A stretch of DNA of 64,000 bases, from assembly GCA_017559505.1 (NCBI GenBank), contig JAFYSF010000007.1, forward strand, positions 186,001 through 250,000, in the 5' to 3' direction. Each line of letters opens with the position of its first letter. Within the stretch, counting starts at the first letter, position 1. The translations under genes and the position numbers were made by a program. This DNA comes from Paludibacteraceae bacterium. Lineage in GTDB: Bacteria > Bacteroidota > Bacteroidia > Bacteroidales > Paludibacteraceae. This document shows positions 9,992 through 18,485 of this stretch, piece after piece. Under the pieces are notes generated by a model. That model worked only from the letters and a program-made list of their open reading frames with translations. It did not search any database and was not told the origin of the DNA.

Positions 9992-11122
9992 TTACCTATT
10001 TTTATACATATCATCATAATACTTCTCATACTCTCCTGAAGTAATATTATCCATCCACTCTTGATTATTTAGATACCAACGAACTGTACGTTCGATTCCT
10101 TCTTCAAATTGAAGACTTGGTTCCCATCCTAGTTCACGTTGCAATTTTGTACTATCTATAGCATAACGCATATCATGACCTGCACGATCTGTTACATATG
10201 TAATCAACTCTAAACTATGTCCTTCTGGATTACCCAATATTCTATCAACCGTGGCTATCATAACTTTAATAAGATCTATATTTTTCCACTCATTGAATCC
10301 ACCAATGTTATATGTATCAGCTATTTTACCTTCATGAAAAATCAAATCAATTGCACGCGCGTGATCTTCAACATACAACCAATCACGAACATTTTCTCCT
10401 TTACCATAAACTGGCAATGGTTTACGATGACGAATATTATTAATAAATAATGGTATCAATTTTTCTGGAAATTGATATGGCCCATAATTATTCGAACAAT
10501 TTGTCACAATCGTTGGCATACCATACGTATCATGAAAAGCACGCACAAAATGATCAGACGATGCTTTAGATGCAGAATATGGAGAATGTGGGTTATATTT
10601 AGTATCTTCATAAAAGAAATCTTTTCCGTATGCCTTATGCCCCTCTGACGATGCAACAGTTTTGAATGGAGGCTCTATTCCCTCTGGATTAGTCATTTCC
10701 AAAGCACCATAAACTTCATCTGTAGAAATATGATAGAATCGCTTACCATCATAACGTTCTGGCAATGACTCCCAATAAAGTTTTGCCGCTTGAAGTAATG
10801 ATAAAGTACCCATAACATTAGTCCGAGCAAATGTAAATGGGTCTTTAATGCTTCTATCTACATGACTTTCTGCTGCAAGATGAATAATACCATCAACTTT
10901 CTCATTTTGCATAAGCTGATAAAATGCATCAAAATCACAAATATCCATCCTAACAAACTTATAGTTAGACTTCCCCTCGACATCCTTAAGATTAGCTAAA
11001 TTACCCGCATATGTCAATTTATCGACATTAATAATATTATATTCAGGATACTTATTTACAAACAAACGCACTACATGCGAGCCAATAAACCCTGCACCAC
11101 CTGTAATAACTATATTTTTCAT
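9992..11122 (-). CDS. rfbB: dTDP-glucose 4,6-dehydratase
   Basis: A 376-residue extended SDR. It has the GGAGFIGSH NAD site (8-16), the STDEVYG segment carrying the catalytic Asp-Glu pair (about 138-144), and the SPYSASKASSDH Tyr/Lys segment (about 184-195). It converts dTDP-glucose to the 4-keto-6-deoxy intermediate, the second step of dTDP-L-rhamnose synthesis. It is the last of four contiguous rml genes; the order A-C-D-B is read from higher to lower coordinates. Confidence 0.97.
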   Translation of the reverse strand: MKNIVITGGAGFIGSHVVRLFVNKYPEYNIINVDKLTYAGNLANLKDVEGKSNYKFVRMDICDFDAFYQLMQNEKVDGIIHLAAESHVDRSIKDPFTFARTNVMGTLSLLQAAKLYWESLPERYDGKRFYHISTDEVYGALEMTNPEGIEPPFKTVASSEGHKAYGKDFFYEDTKYNPHSPYSASKASSDHFVRAFHDTYGMPTIVTNCSNNYGPYQFPEKLIPLFINNIRHRKPLPVYGKGENVRDWLYVEDHARAIDLIFHEGKIADTYNIGGFNEWKNIDLIKVMIATVDRILGNPEGHSLELITYVTDRAGHDMRYAIDSTKLQRELGWEPSLQFEEGIERTVRWYLNNQEWMDNITSGEYEKYYDDMYKNR

Positions 11123-11128
11123 TTTTCT

Positions 11129-12016
11129 CTATTTTTTCAAATTTGTTATACATTGTTTCAACGAATCAGTCCAATAAGGAATTTCAATTCCAAAGACTTT
11201 TTTTATTTTCGTTTTATCAAGAACTGAATAAGCTGGACGTTTTACTGGACTTGGAAATTCATCACTATGACAAGGCAAAATATCACAAGTTGTAGTACCA
11301 TTATATTCTGCAATCATCTTAGTAAAATCAAACCACGAACAAACGCCCTCATTTGAATAATGATAAACACCAGTCTGAGTACCATCAAATTTATCAATAA
11401 TCACAACTATAGCTTTAGCCAAATCATATGCATATGTTGGCGTTCCAACCTGATCAAAAACCACGTTCAATTGTGACTTAGTCGACGTAAGATTCATCAT
11501 CGTTTTACAAAAATTCTTACCAAATTCAGAATAAAGCCATGCTGTACGAATAATCACATAATTACCACCTATTTCAATTATATTTTGTTCTCCATGCAAC
11601 TTACTTTTCCCATATACACCCGTTGGTGTACCTTGTTGATCTTCTCTACATGGCACATTATATAATTCTTTTCCAAAAACATAATCTGTTGATATTTGAA
11701 CAAGTAAACCGCCAACCTCTTTAATTGCTTTTGCAAGATTTTTAGGTGCTACAGCATTCAATTTTTCCGCCAATTCTTCATTTGTTTCAGCAGCATCAAC
11801 ATTTGTATATGCAGCACAATTAACAATAACATCAATATTATTATCAAACACACATTGTTGTACCGCTTCTAAATCTGTAATATCAAGAAACGTAGTTTCA
11901 ACTCCTTCCACTTGATTTATATCGGTAAAAAGATAAATATCACTACTATTTTTAGCAATAATTCTCATCTCATTACCTAATTGACCATTAGCCCCTGTTA
12001 CAAGTATTCGCTTCAT
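11129..12016 (-). CDS. rfbD: dTDP-4-dehydrorhamnose reductase
   Basis: A 295-residue SDR-fold reductase. It shows TGANGQLGNE (7-16) as nucleotide site, CAAYTNVDAAE near 68, STDYVFG (about 108) and the YGKSKLHGEQ Tyr/Lys active-site segment (about 133). It reduces the 4-keto group to give dTDP-L-rhamnose. It starts 2 bp after the rfbC stop and is followed 6 bp later by rfbB. Confidence 0.96.
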   Translation of the reverse strand: MKRILVTGANGQLGNEMRIIAKNSSDIYLFTDINQVEGVETTFLDITDLEAVQQCVFDNNIDVIVNCAAYTNVDAAETNEELAEKLNAVAPKNLAKAIKEVGGLLVQISTDYVFGKELYNVPCREDQQGTPTGVYGKSKLHGEQNIIEIGGNYVIIRTAWLYSEFGKNFCKTMMNLTSTKSQLNVVFDQVGTPTYAYDLAKAIVVIIDKFDGTQTGVYHYSNEGVCSWFDFTKMIAEYNGTTTCDILPCHSDEFPSPVKRPAYSVLDKTKIKKVFGIEIPYWTDSLKQCITNLKK

Positions 12017-12018
12017 AA

Positions 12019-12600
12019 TTATTCAAACTCAGGATAAAGATTGATATTATAATCAAAAGGTGAATCTAAATCTTTTAAACATAAATGCTTAATATCTTTT
12101 TCTGACAAGATTGCGTTTTCCATCGAAATTTGCCAATCTATTCCCAATTTATCATCCTTAATATTTATACCTCCATCTGCTTCTGGAGCATAAAAATTAT
12201 CACATTTATATTGAAAAATAGCAGTTTCACTTAATACAACAAAACCATGAGCAAATCCGCGAGGTATAAAAAATTGTCTATGATTATCCTCACTTAATTC
12301 AACCGCAACATATTGACCATATGTAGGTGAGCCTTTTCGAATATCTACTGCAACATCAAGAACTCGCCCTTTTACACAGCGAACCAATTTACTTTGTGCA
12401 AATGGGGGACGTTGAAAATGCAATCCACGCATAACTCCATAACTTGAAGCGCTTTCATTATCTTGTACAAAATTCACCTTACGCACTTTTTCCTCAAATT
12501 CTCGTTGCGAGAAACTCTCAAAAAAATATCCTCGTGAATCTCTGAAAATCTTAGGTTCAATTATCACTAAGCCTTCTATATCTGTTTTAATTACTTCCAT
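12019..12600 (-). CDS. rfbC: dTDP-4-dehydrorhamnose 3,5-epimerase
   Basis: A 193-residue cupin-fold epimerase of normal family length. RDSRGYFFESF (20-30), FVQDNESASSYGVMRGLHFQ (44-63) and the His of FIPRGFAHGFVV (about 112-123) are the conserved substrate-binding and catalytic segments. It makes the L-configured 4-keto sugar that RfbD then reduces. It is packed 2 bp after rfbA. Confidence 0.97.
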   Translation of the reverse strand: MEVIKTDIEGLVIIEPKIFRDSRGYFFESFSQREFEEKVRKVNFVQDNESASSYGVMRGLHFQRPPFAQSKLVRCVKGRVLDVAVDIRKGSPTYGQYVAVELSEDNHRQFFIPRGFAHGFVVLSETAIFQYKCDNFYAPEADGGINIKDDKLGIDWQISMENAILSEKDIKHLCLKDLDSPFDYNINLYPEFE

Positions 12601-12602
12601 AA

Positions 12603-13508
12603 TTATCCCAAATTAGGTTTATTTGTTACTTTCAATTCCTCTACAACCTTTATAAGATATTGTCCATATTGATTTTTCAACATCGGTTGTGCCAATTCTC
12701 GCATACGTTCTTCTGTTATCCAACCCTGACGGTATGCAATTGCTTCAAGACATGCAATTTTAAGACCTTGTCGTTTTTCTAAAACTTCTATATAAGTAGA
12801 TGCCTCAGAAAGAGAATCATGTGTACCTGTATCAAGCCAAGCAAATCCACGACCTAACGTTTGCACTTTTAATTCACCATCAGCCAAAAACTCTTGATTA
12901 ACAGTAGTAATTTCATATTCTCCACGTGCCGAAGGTTTAATATTTCGTGCTACTTCCACTACTTTATTTGGATAAAAATATAAACCTACAACAGCATAAT
13001 TTGATTTTGGATTTGCTGGTTTTTCTTCAATTGACAAACAATTTCCATTATCATCAAATTCAGCAACACCATAACGCTCTGGATCATTTACCCAATAACC
13101 AAACACTGTCGCTTTTTTCTCTTCTTCTGCTGTTCGAACTGCCTCTTTCAACATTCCTGTAAACCCAGCTCCATGAAAGATATTATCACCTAATACTAAA
13201 CATGCTGCATCATCACCTATAAAATCTGCACCTATTGTAAATGCTTGAGCCAATCCATCTGGACTTGGTTGTTCTGCATATTCAAAATGCACACCATAAT
13301 CTGAGCCATCTCCAAACAAACGCTTAAATCCAGGCAAATCATGAGGCGTCGAAATAATCAAAATTTCTCTTATTCCTGCCAACATTAATACTGATACGGG
13401 ATAATAAACCATCGGTTTGTCATAAATTGGCATCAATTGTTTTGAAATACCTTTCGTAATAGGATACAAACGTGTACCACTACCACCTGCTAATACAATT
13501 CCTTTCAT
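12603..13508 (-). CDS. rfbA: Glucose-1-phosphate thymidylyltransferase
   Basis: A 301-residue nucleotidyltransferase that begins with the signature [18 protein letters not shown] and continues with the [10 protein letters not shown] metal/sugar site near 106 and [10 protein letters not shown] near 222. It makes dTDP-glucose, the committed step for dTDP-L-rhamnose. Length and motifs are those of a fully intact enzyme. First gene of the rml quartet, 20 bp after the second flippase. Confidence 0.97.
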   Translation of the reverse strand: MKGIVLAGGSGTRLYPITKGISKQLMPIYDKPMVYYPVSVLMLAGIREILIISTPHDLPGFKRLFGDGSDYGVHFEYAEQPSPDGLAQAFTIGADFIGDDAACLVLGDNIFHGAGFTGMLKEAVRTAEEEKKATVFGYWVNDPERYGVAEFDDNGNCLSIEEKPANPKSNYAVVGLYFYPNKVVEVARNIKPSARGEYEITTVNQEFLADGELKVQTLGRGFAWLDTGTHDSLSEASTYIEVLEKRQGLKIACLEAIAYRQGWITEERMRELAQPMLKNQYGQYLIKVVEELKVTNKPNLG

Positions 13509-13528
13509 AATATATCAAGATTACAAAG

Positions 13529-14881
13529 TTAATTTCTAAATTCTTTTATTACTTCCAACGGCCATTTCCAATTTTGGTAAAAAGCCTGAACTATCATCGG
13601 AGCTAATATCATACCCAACAATCCCCAATCAAGCCACACAACAAAAATCAACAAAAATATCAAAACACCAACAGCCGACATCAACGAAGCCTTAAAAAAC
13701 GGCACTTCATTACGCGACAACAAATATTGAGCTGCATTAGAATGATTGTATTCTAAATAGTGTTGTATAAAAATTAATATCAACAAACTTGTAGACAATA
13801 ACGTTGTGTTACTATTCAATACACCAAGCATCCAGTCTCCACACAAAACAATTACAACACCAGATAAAACAAATACAAAAAACATCACCGCACTCGATAA
13901 ATAAAATTTTTGCTTTATCAAATCCAAACGCCCCTCCACTCGCCATTGAAATACTTTCGGCATATATACACGTGTTACAATCCCTGCCATCATTCCAATT
14001 ATCACCAACAATTGCAAAGTAATCCCATAAGATGCCATCATTTCCAACGACACAAATAGCGAACCAATAAACAAACTGGATTTATTAATTATAAACCCGC
14101 CCAATGATGTAAATCCGACCTTAATAGCATTCGGTGTAATTGCACGCAAAATATCTTTATAATTAAAATCATTTGCAATACTCAAACCTTCAATTATCTC
14201 CCTCGTAAAAAAAGCTTTTTTACTTAAAAAACGTACTAATAAAACAGACACTGCCTGCGAAGCAACAATAGCCACTAAGCCACCACCCAATAAAATCAAC
14301 ACTATCGCAAACAAAATATAAACAACATTCCCGACTAAAATAATCTGATGCACACATTTGATTTTTCCCAAACCATTCAACAATGCCTCATAATACAACG
14401 TATACAAATTATAACTGTTTATCAAAACCAAAATTCCCCAAGCCACATACACCTCTACTACATTCCCTCTATAAGCTTGCATCAAAGTATAAATATAAAA
14501 AGTCCCTAATATAGCAAACAACAGAAACAATACAATAGCCATTTTCGAATAAAAATATCGCATTGCTCGAATCGTCCCTCCCAATAAGGAATAATCAATC
14601 CTATTTACACACGAAGCCTCCACTTGTTCATATCCATCTCGCTTCAATGAACTAACCCCACTAAACACATACGACACATTACGAGCAAATGAAGTATTGA
14701 AACCAAAATCAAAAATAAAAGTCAACTGTGTAATCGTAACAAATATAGTCCAAACACCAACTGTTTCCGCTGGCAACATTTTCAGGATAATAGGAAACAA
14801 CAACACCCCTGCCCCTATCTTAAAAAAAGTAGCAAGCATCGTCCACACTAAATCTTTTTTTCCTACATCTGCAACAGCCAT
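13529..14881 (-). CDS. MATE/MOP-superfamily flippase-like protein (second in locus)
   Basis: A 450-residue membrane protein with roughly 12 helices. It begins WTMLATFFKIGAGVLLFPIILKMLPAETVGVWTIF, the opening helix pair of the polysaccharide transporter family. It is only distantly like the flippase at 7,378-8,679. It sits right after the CapD-like dehydratase gene (6 bp) and before rfbA. Substrate unknown; it might export a different lipid-linked intermediate. Confidence 0.85.
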   Translation of the reverse strand: MAVADVGKKDLVWTMLATFFKIGAGVLLFPIILKMLPAETVGVWTIFVTITQLTFIFDFGFNTSFARNVSYVFSGVSSLKRDGYEQVEASCVNRIDYSLLGGTIRAMRYFYSKMAIVLFLLFAILGTFYIYTLMQAYRGNVVEVYVAWGILVLINSYNLYTLYYEALLNGLGKIKCVHQIILVGNVVYILFAIVLILLGGGLVAIVASQAVSVLLVRFLSKKAFFTREIIEGLSIANDFNYKDILRAITPNAIKVGFTSLGGFIINKSSLFIGSLFVSLEMMASYGITLQLLVIIGMMAGIVTRVYMPKVFQWRVEGRLDLIKQKFYLSSAVMFFVFVLSGVVIVLCGDWMLGVLNSNTTLLSTSLLILIFIQHYLEYNHSNAAQYLLSRNEVPFFKASLMSAVGVLIFLLIFVVWLDWGLLGMILAPMIVQAFYQNWKWPLEVIKEFRN

Positions 14882-14887
14882 AATATT

Positions 14888-16855
14888 TTATTTCTTTTTC
14901 AATTCCAAATCAATTTTTTGATAAACCGAGTTCTGCGATTTATATTCTGAAACCATCTCCTTCATCGTGCGCACAACAAGATAATCTTGATTTGCTTTAC
15001 CATATTCAAATAATTTATTGTACAATGGCAACATTTCATCATAATCATACTCACGCACATTTGCAATCATAATTTTATCATACAACGTAGGCTTAACCAA
15101 TTCTTCATCATTCAACAGTTCTTCAAACAATTTCTCCCCTGGTCGTAATCCTGTATATTCAATTTTAATGTCAACCCCTGGTTCTAATCCTGCCAAACGT
15201 ATCATTTTCTTAGCCAAATCAGCTATTTTTACTGGCATCCCCATATCAAAAATAAATATTTCACCTCCATTACCAATCGTACCAGCTTCAAGCACTAGTT
15301 GACAAGCCTCTGGAATAGTCATAAAATAACGAATGATATCTGGATGAGTAACTGTAACCGGACCTCCTTTCTCTATTTGCTGGCGAAACAAAGGTATTAC
15401 CGAACCATTAGATCCCAACACATTTCCAAATCGAGTGGTTATAAATCGAGTAGTTTTTCCTTCTTGCAAGGCCAATTTCTTGGCTAAACTTTGTACATAT
15501 ATCTCAGCCACTCGTTTCGAACAACCCATCACATTAGTAGGGTTTACGGCTTTATCTGTCGAAACCATCACAAACGAACTAACCCCATATTTTACTGCCA
15601 TATCTGCAACATTACAAGTCCCCTTAACGTTAGCCATCACACATTCCGAAGGATTATCTTCCATCAATGGCACATGTTTATACGCCGCTGCATGAAATAC
15701 TACATTCGGACGCATTTCTTCAAAAACCGACTCAATTCTATCTCGCATTCGCACATCTGCAATCACAAATGCATACTCAATATTATGAAATTTTTCTGTT
15801 AATTCCAACCTGATATTATGCAATGGAGTCTCAGCATTATCGAGCAAAATCAACTTCCTCGGCTTAAATATCGACAACTGACGAACAATTTCACTTCCAA
15901 TCGACCCAGCTGCACCTGTAATCATCACCACTTTATCCGAAATCATATTTTCAATAGGTTTCTTATCAATCTCAATCGGTGTACGTCCCAACAAATCCTC
16001 TATACGAATGTTACGCAAATTACGTTCTACGTTAAACTCTGCCATCTCATCCCCTTCTTTGTAATTTGTAAGTTTAGGAATCATCAACAATCGCAATCCT
16101 GCATCTATAAACATATTCAAACCTGAAGAAACTGCTTTTTCCTTCAATTTCAAAGGTGACACAACAACTGCTTTAACCTTCTTTTTCTCCAACTCTGATA
16201 TCAAATTCTTATTCGTTGTCGAATAGATTGGCAAACCAAAAATCTCCTTATTTTGATTTTTATTGTCATCCACAAAACCCACCACTCGATAACGAGAATT
16301 TGTTTCTGCTCGAATCATTTTTGCAATAGAAATACCAGCCGACTTAGTACCATAAATCACAACTGGAAGCCTACTACCAAAATCCACCACAAAAACATCA
16401 TACAAAGTTTTCACCGAAACTCTCAAAAACATCAAAAACAAAAAAGCAAAAACTCCATAAAATACAATACCCAAACGCAAAAACACCCCATCACCATAAA
16501 GAATCATACCCACGTGATGTATAATGAGTAGAGTAATAACGTTGGCGATAATTGCAACCAACATTTTTTTTAAATCCACAAAAGTGGAATAACGAACTAT
16601 ACCTGCATACGTATGGAATATCCGAAACCAAACTATTTGAATTCCTAAAATAATCAAGATATTACCTAAATCATAAAGCTCAATTCCTGTAAATTGAAAA
16701 TAATAATAGCGATATGCCAATTGATATGCCCCGACATACGCCATCAAGCACAACAATACATCAAGCATCAACACCATCCATCGAGGTAGATAACCTGCTG
16801 AAGATAAACGCAAAAAGAAATTACTATTCTTTATTTCATTTATAAGATTTCTCAT
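14888..16855 (-). CDS. CapD/WbpM/PglF-like nucleoside-diphosphate-sugar 4,6-dehydratase
   Basis: A 655-residue membrane-anchored dehydratase. It has four N-terminal transmembrane helices (about 30-125), a Rossmann-like middle domain (about 140-260) and a C-terminal SDR domain opening MITGAAGSIGSEIVRQL (about 308) with STDKAVNPTNVMGCSKR as active-site segment. It would make a UDP-4-keto-6-deoxy-HexNAc. The ATG at 16,855 is chosen over a TTG four codons upstream. It is the first gene of the operon, about 30 nt downstream of the expected start of transcription. No UpxY/UpxZ-type antiterminator precedes it, unlike Bacteroides capsule loci. Confidence 0.94.
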   Translation of the reverse strand: MRNLINEIKNSNFFLRLSSAGYLPRWMVLMLDVLLCLMAYVGAYQLAYRYYYFQFTGIELYDLGNILIILGIQIVWFRIFHTYAGIVRYSTFVDLKKMLVAIIANVITLLIIHHVGMILYGDGVFLRLGIVFYGVFAFLFLMFLRVSVKTLYDVFVVDFGSRLPVVIYGTKSAGISIAKMIRAETNSRYRVVGFVDDNKNQNKEIFGLPIYSTTNKNLISELEKKKVKAVVVSPLKLKEKAVSSGLNMFIDAGLRLLMIPKLTNYKEGDEMAEFNVERNLRNIRIEDLLGRTPIEIDKKPIENMISDKVVMITGAAGSIGSEIVRQLSIFKPRKLILLDNAETPLHNIRLELTEKFHNIEYAFVIADVRMRDRIESVFEEMRPNVVFHAAAYKHVPLMEDNPSECVMANVKGTCNVADMAVKYGVSSFVMVSTDKAVNPTNVMGCSKRVAEIYVQSLAKKLALQEGKTTRFITTRFGNVLGSNGSVIPLFRQQIEKGGPVTVTHPDIIRYFMTIPEACQLVLEAGTIGNGGEIFIFDMGMPVKIADLAKKMIRLAGLEPGVDIKIEYTGLRPGEKLFEELLNDEELVKPTLYDKIMIANVREYDYDEMLPLYNKLFEYGKANQDYLVVRTMKEMVSEYKSQNSVYQKIDLELKKK

Positions 16856-16890
16856 TATAAAACACAACTTAAAAAAAACATTTTAATTTA

Positions 16891-16917
16891 CAAAGATAAG
16901 CATTTTCGTTTAAAGTA
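16891..16917 (-). promoter_or_regulatory. Promoter of the polysaccharide operon
   Basis: On the minus strand TATCTTTG (16,891-16,898) matches the Bacteroidota -7 element TAnnTTTG, preceded by TACTTTAAACGAAA. The segment is a 25/27 inverted copy of the namZ promoter at 16,959-16,985. Confidence 0.75.
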
Positions 16918-16958
16918 CAAAATAAAAATTAAATTTATTTTTTATAAAAAAATAACAA

Positions 16959-16985
16959 TACTTTAAACGAAATTTCTTATCTTTG
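16959..16985 (+). promoter_or_regulatory. Promoter of the namZ-like gene
   Basis: TATCTTTG at 16,978-16,985 is a consensus -7 element. The upstream TACTTTAAACGAAA replaces a clear TTTG -33 box and is shared with the divergent promoter. Confidence 0.75.
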
Positions 16986-17009
16986 CAAAAATATAAAATC
17001 TACTTAAAT

Positions 17010-18272
17010 ATGAACAAAAATCTACTCTTAACAGCTATTTTCGCAACAGTCATAAGCCTACTATCTCTCTCGGCATGTTGCAGTAACAATCAACAAGTTA
17101 CGTCTAAAGTCAAACCTGGCATCGAAGTCCTTCGCGACCGCAATTTCGATATTCTCAAAGGTAAACGCGTAGGACTCATTACTAACCCTACAGGCGTAGA
17201 TTCTCACCTAAAATCTACTATCGACATTCTCCACGAAGCCGAAGATATCGAACTCGTCGCACTCTTTGCTCCCGAACATGGCGTCCGTGGCGACGTATAT
17301 GCTGGCGACCACGTAGATAACACTGTAGATCCTCGCACAGGTGTACCTATGTACTCAATTTTTGGCAAAACCCGCAAACCTACACCTGAAATGCTCGAAA
17401 ATGTCGATGTTATTGTGTATGACATTCAAGATATTGGCTGTCGCTCTTACACATTCATCAGCACTATGGGCATGGGCATGATAGCTGCAGCTGAAAACAA
17501 CAAAGAATTCGTTGTTCTCGACCGTCCAAACCCTCTCGGTGGCAATCGCATCGAAGGCAACCTTGCCGAAGATGGCTATATCTCATTCGTTTCTCAATTC
17601 AAAATCCCTTATCTCTACGGACAAACTCCTGGCGAACTTGCCATTATGCTCAATGAAGAAGGTATGCTCGGCGAAAAATGCCAACTCACAGTTATCCCTA
17701 TGGAAGGTTGGACTCGCAATATGACTTGGGACGAAACTGGACTCGAATGGATTCCTGCTTCACCTCACATTCCTTACCCTCAATCTGCTATCTACTACCC
17801 TGTTACAGGTATTCTTGGCGAACTCTATTTCATCAATATGGGCGTAGGCTACCCTCTCCCATTCCAAACTATCGGAGCGCCTTGGTTCAACGCCGATTCT
17901 CTCGCAACTAACCTTAACGCACTCAATCTCCCAGGCGTACTCTTCCGCCCTATCCACTACAAACCTTACTACTCTACCTCTAAAGGCGAACTCTGTGGCG
18001 GTGTACAAATCTACATCACTGAATACGAAAAAGCTCGCCTCACCGAAATCCAATTCTATGTAATGCAAGTGGTTAAAGAGATGTATCCTCACCGCGACAT
18101 ATTCAAAGAAGCTCCTCAAAATCGCTTCCAAATGTTCGACAAAGTATGTGGCACTAACTTCATCCGCGAAAAATTCTCTGAAACTTATCGCTGGGCAGAT
18201 GTTAAAGAATATTTCGAAAAAGACGAAGACGCATACCGCCAACTTTCATCAAAATATTACCTCTACAAATAA
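17010..18272 (+). CDS. namZ: Lipoprotein exo-beta-N-acetylmuramidase (NamZ/DUF1343 family)
   Basis: A 420-residue DUF1343 protein. NamZ enzymes remove terminal MurNAc from peptidoglycan fragments during muropeptide salvage. The start is the ATG at 17,010, giving a type II signal peptide (MNKNLLLTAIFATVISLLSL) ending in a lipobox SAC; the longer frame would begin with TTG inside the promoter. Conserved segments: KGKRVGLITNPTGVDS, FAPEHGVRGD, VYDIQDIGCRSYTF and LDRPNPLGG. Expected to be a periplasmic lipoprotein. C-rich codons mark it as a long-resident chromosomal gene compared with the A/T-rich polysaccharide operon. Confidence 0.9.
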   Translation: MNKNLLLTAIFATVISLLSLSACCSNNQQVTSKVKPGIEVLRDRNFDILKGKRVGLITNPTGVDSHLKSTIDILHEAEDIELVALFAPEHGVRGDVYAGDHVDNTVDPRTGVPMYSIFGKTRKPTPEMLENVDVIVYDIQDIGCRSYTFISTMGMGMIAAAENNKEFVVLDRPNPLGGNRIEGNLAEDGYISFVSQFKIPYLYGQTPGELAIMLNEEGMLGEKCQLTVIPMEGWTRNMTWDETGLEWIPASPHIPYPQSAIYYPVTGILGELYFINMGVGYPLPFQTIGAPWFNADSLATNLNALNLPGVLFRPIHYKPYYSTSKGELCGGVQIYITEYEKARLTEIQFYVMQVVKEMYPHRDIFKEAPQNRFQMFDKVCGTNFIREKFSETYRWADVKEYFEKDEDAYRQLSSKYYLYK

Positions 18273-18274
18273 GC

Positions 18275-18299
18275 CTACCCTCAAGCAAGGTGCAAGCAA
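18275..18299 (+). repeat. Dispersed 25-nt repeat, copy 1
   Basis: Matches 36,724-36,748 at 23 of 25 positions (core GCAAGGTGCAAGCAA), with weaker similarity continuing about 25 nt further. Lies just after the namZ stop codon. Confidence 0.6.
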
Positions 18300-18353
18300 C
18301 CTTCATCGAAGAAGACTGACACATCTCCCCATATTATACTCAAGTGCTAATTA

Positions 18354-18431
18354 GTCTAATTCGACCAATTAGACAAAAAAAGGTCTGTCATTCATATGCC
18401 TTGCTACATCGCAGATATAGCAAGGCATATG
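18354..18431. repeat. Two perfect hairpins in the namZ-dehydrogenase spacer
   Basis: GTCTAATT (18,354-18,361) pairs with 18,367-18,374 around a 5-nt loop. CATATGCCTTGCTA (18,393-18,406) pairs with 18,418-18,431 around an 11-nt loop. Neither is followed by a T-run on either strand, so they are more likely mRNA processing sites, protein-binding sites or a small mobile repeat than terminators. Confidence 0.65.
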
Positions 18432-18485
18432 CAAGACAAAATATTATGTTCTTTTGTCATTCTGTCTAAAAAATAACATCGAACA

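Noticed and set aside
15299-16531. Several plus-strand ORFs of 60-100 codons opposite the CapD-like gene
   Set aside because: All are antisense shadows of a strongly conserved gene, rich in His/Ser/Asn, with no promoter or homology.
17760-18242. 160-codon minus-strand ORF opposite namZ
   Set aside because: Shadow of the C-rich namZ coding strand; no promoter and no recognisable domain.
18354-18431. Hairpins considered as the namZ terminator
   Set aside because: The stems are perfect, but no T-run follows on the plus strand (the first is followed by A residues).
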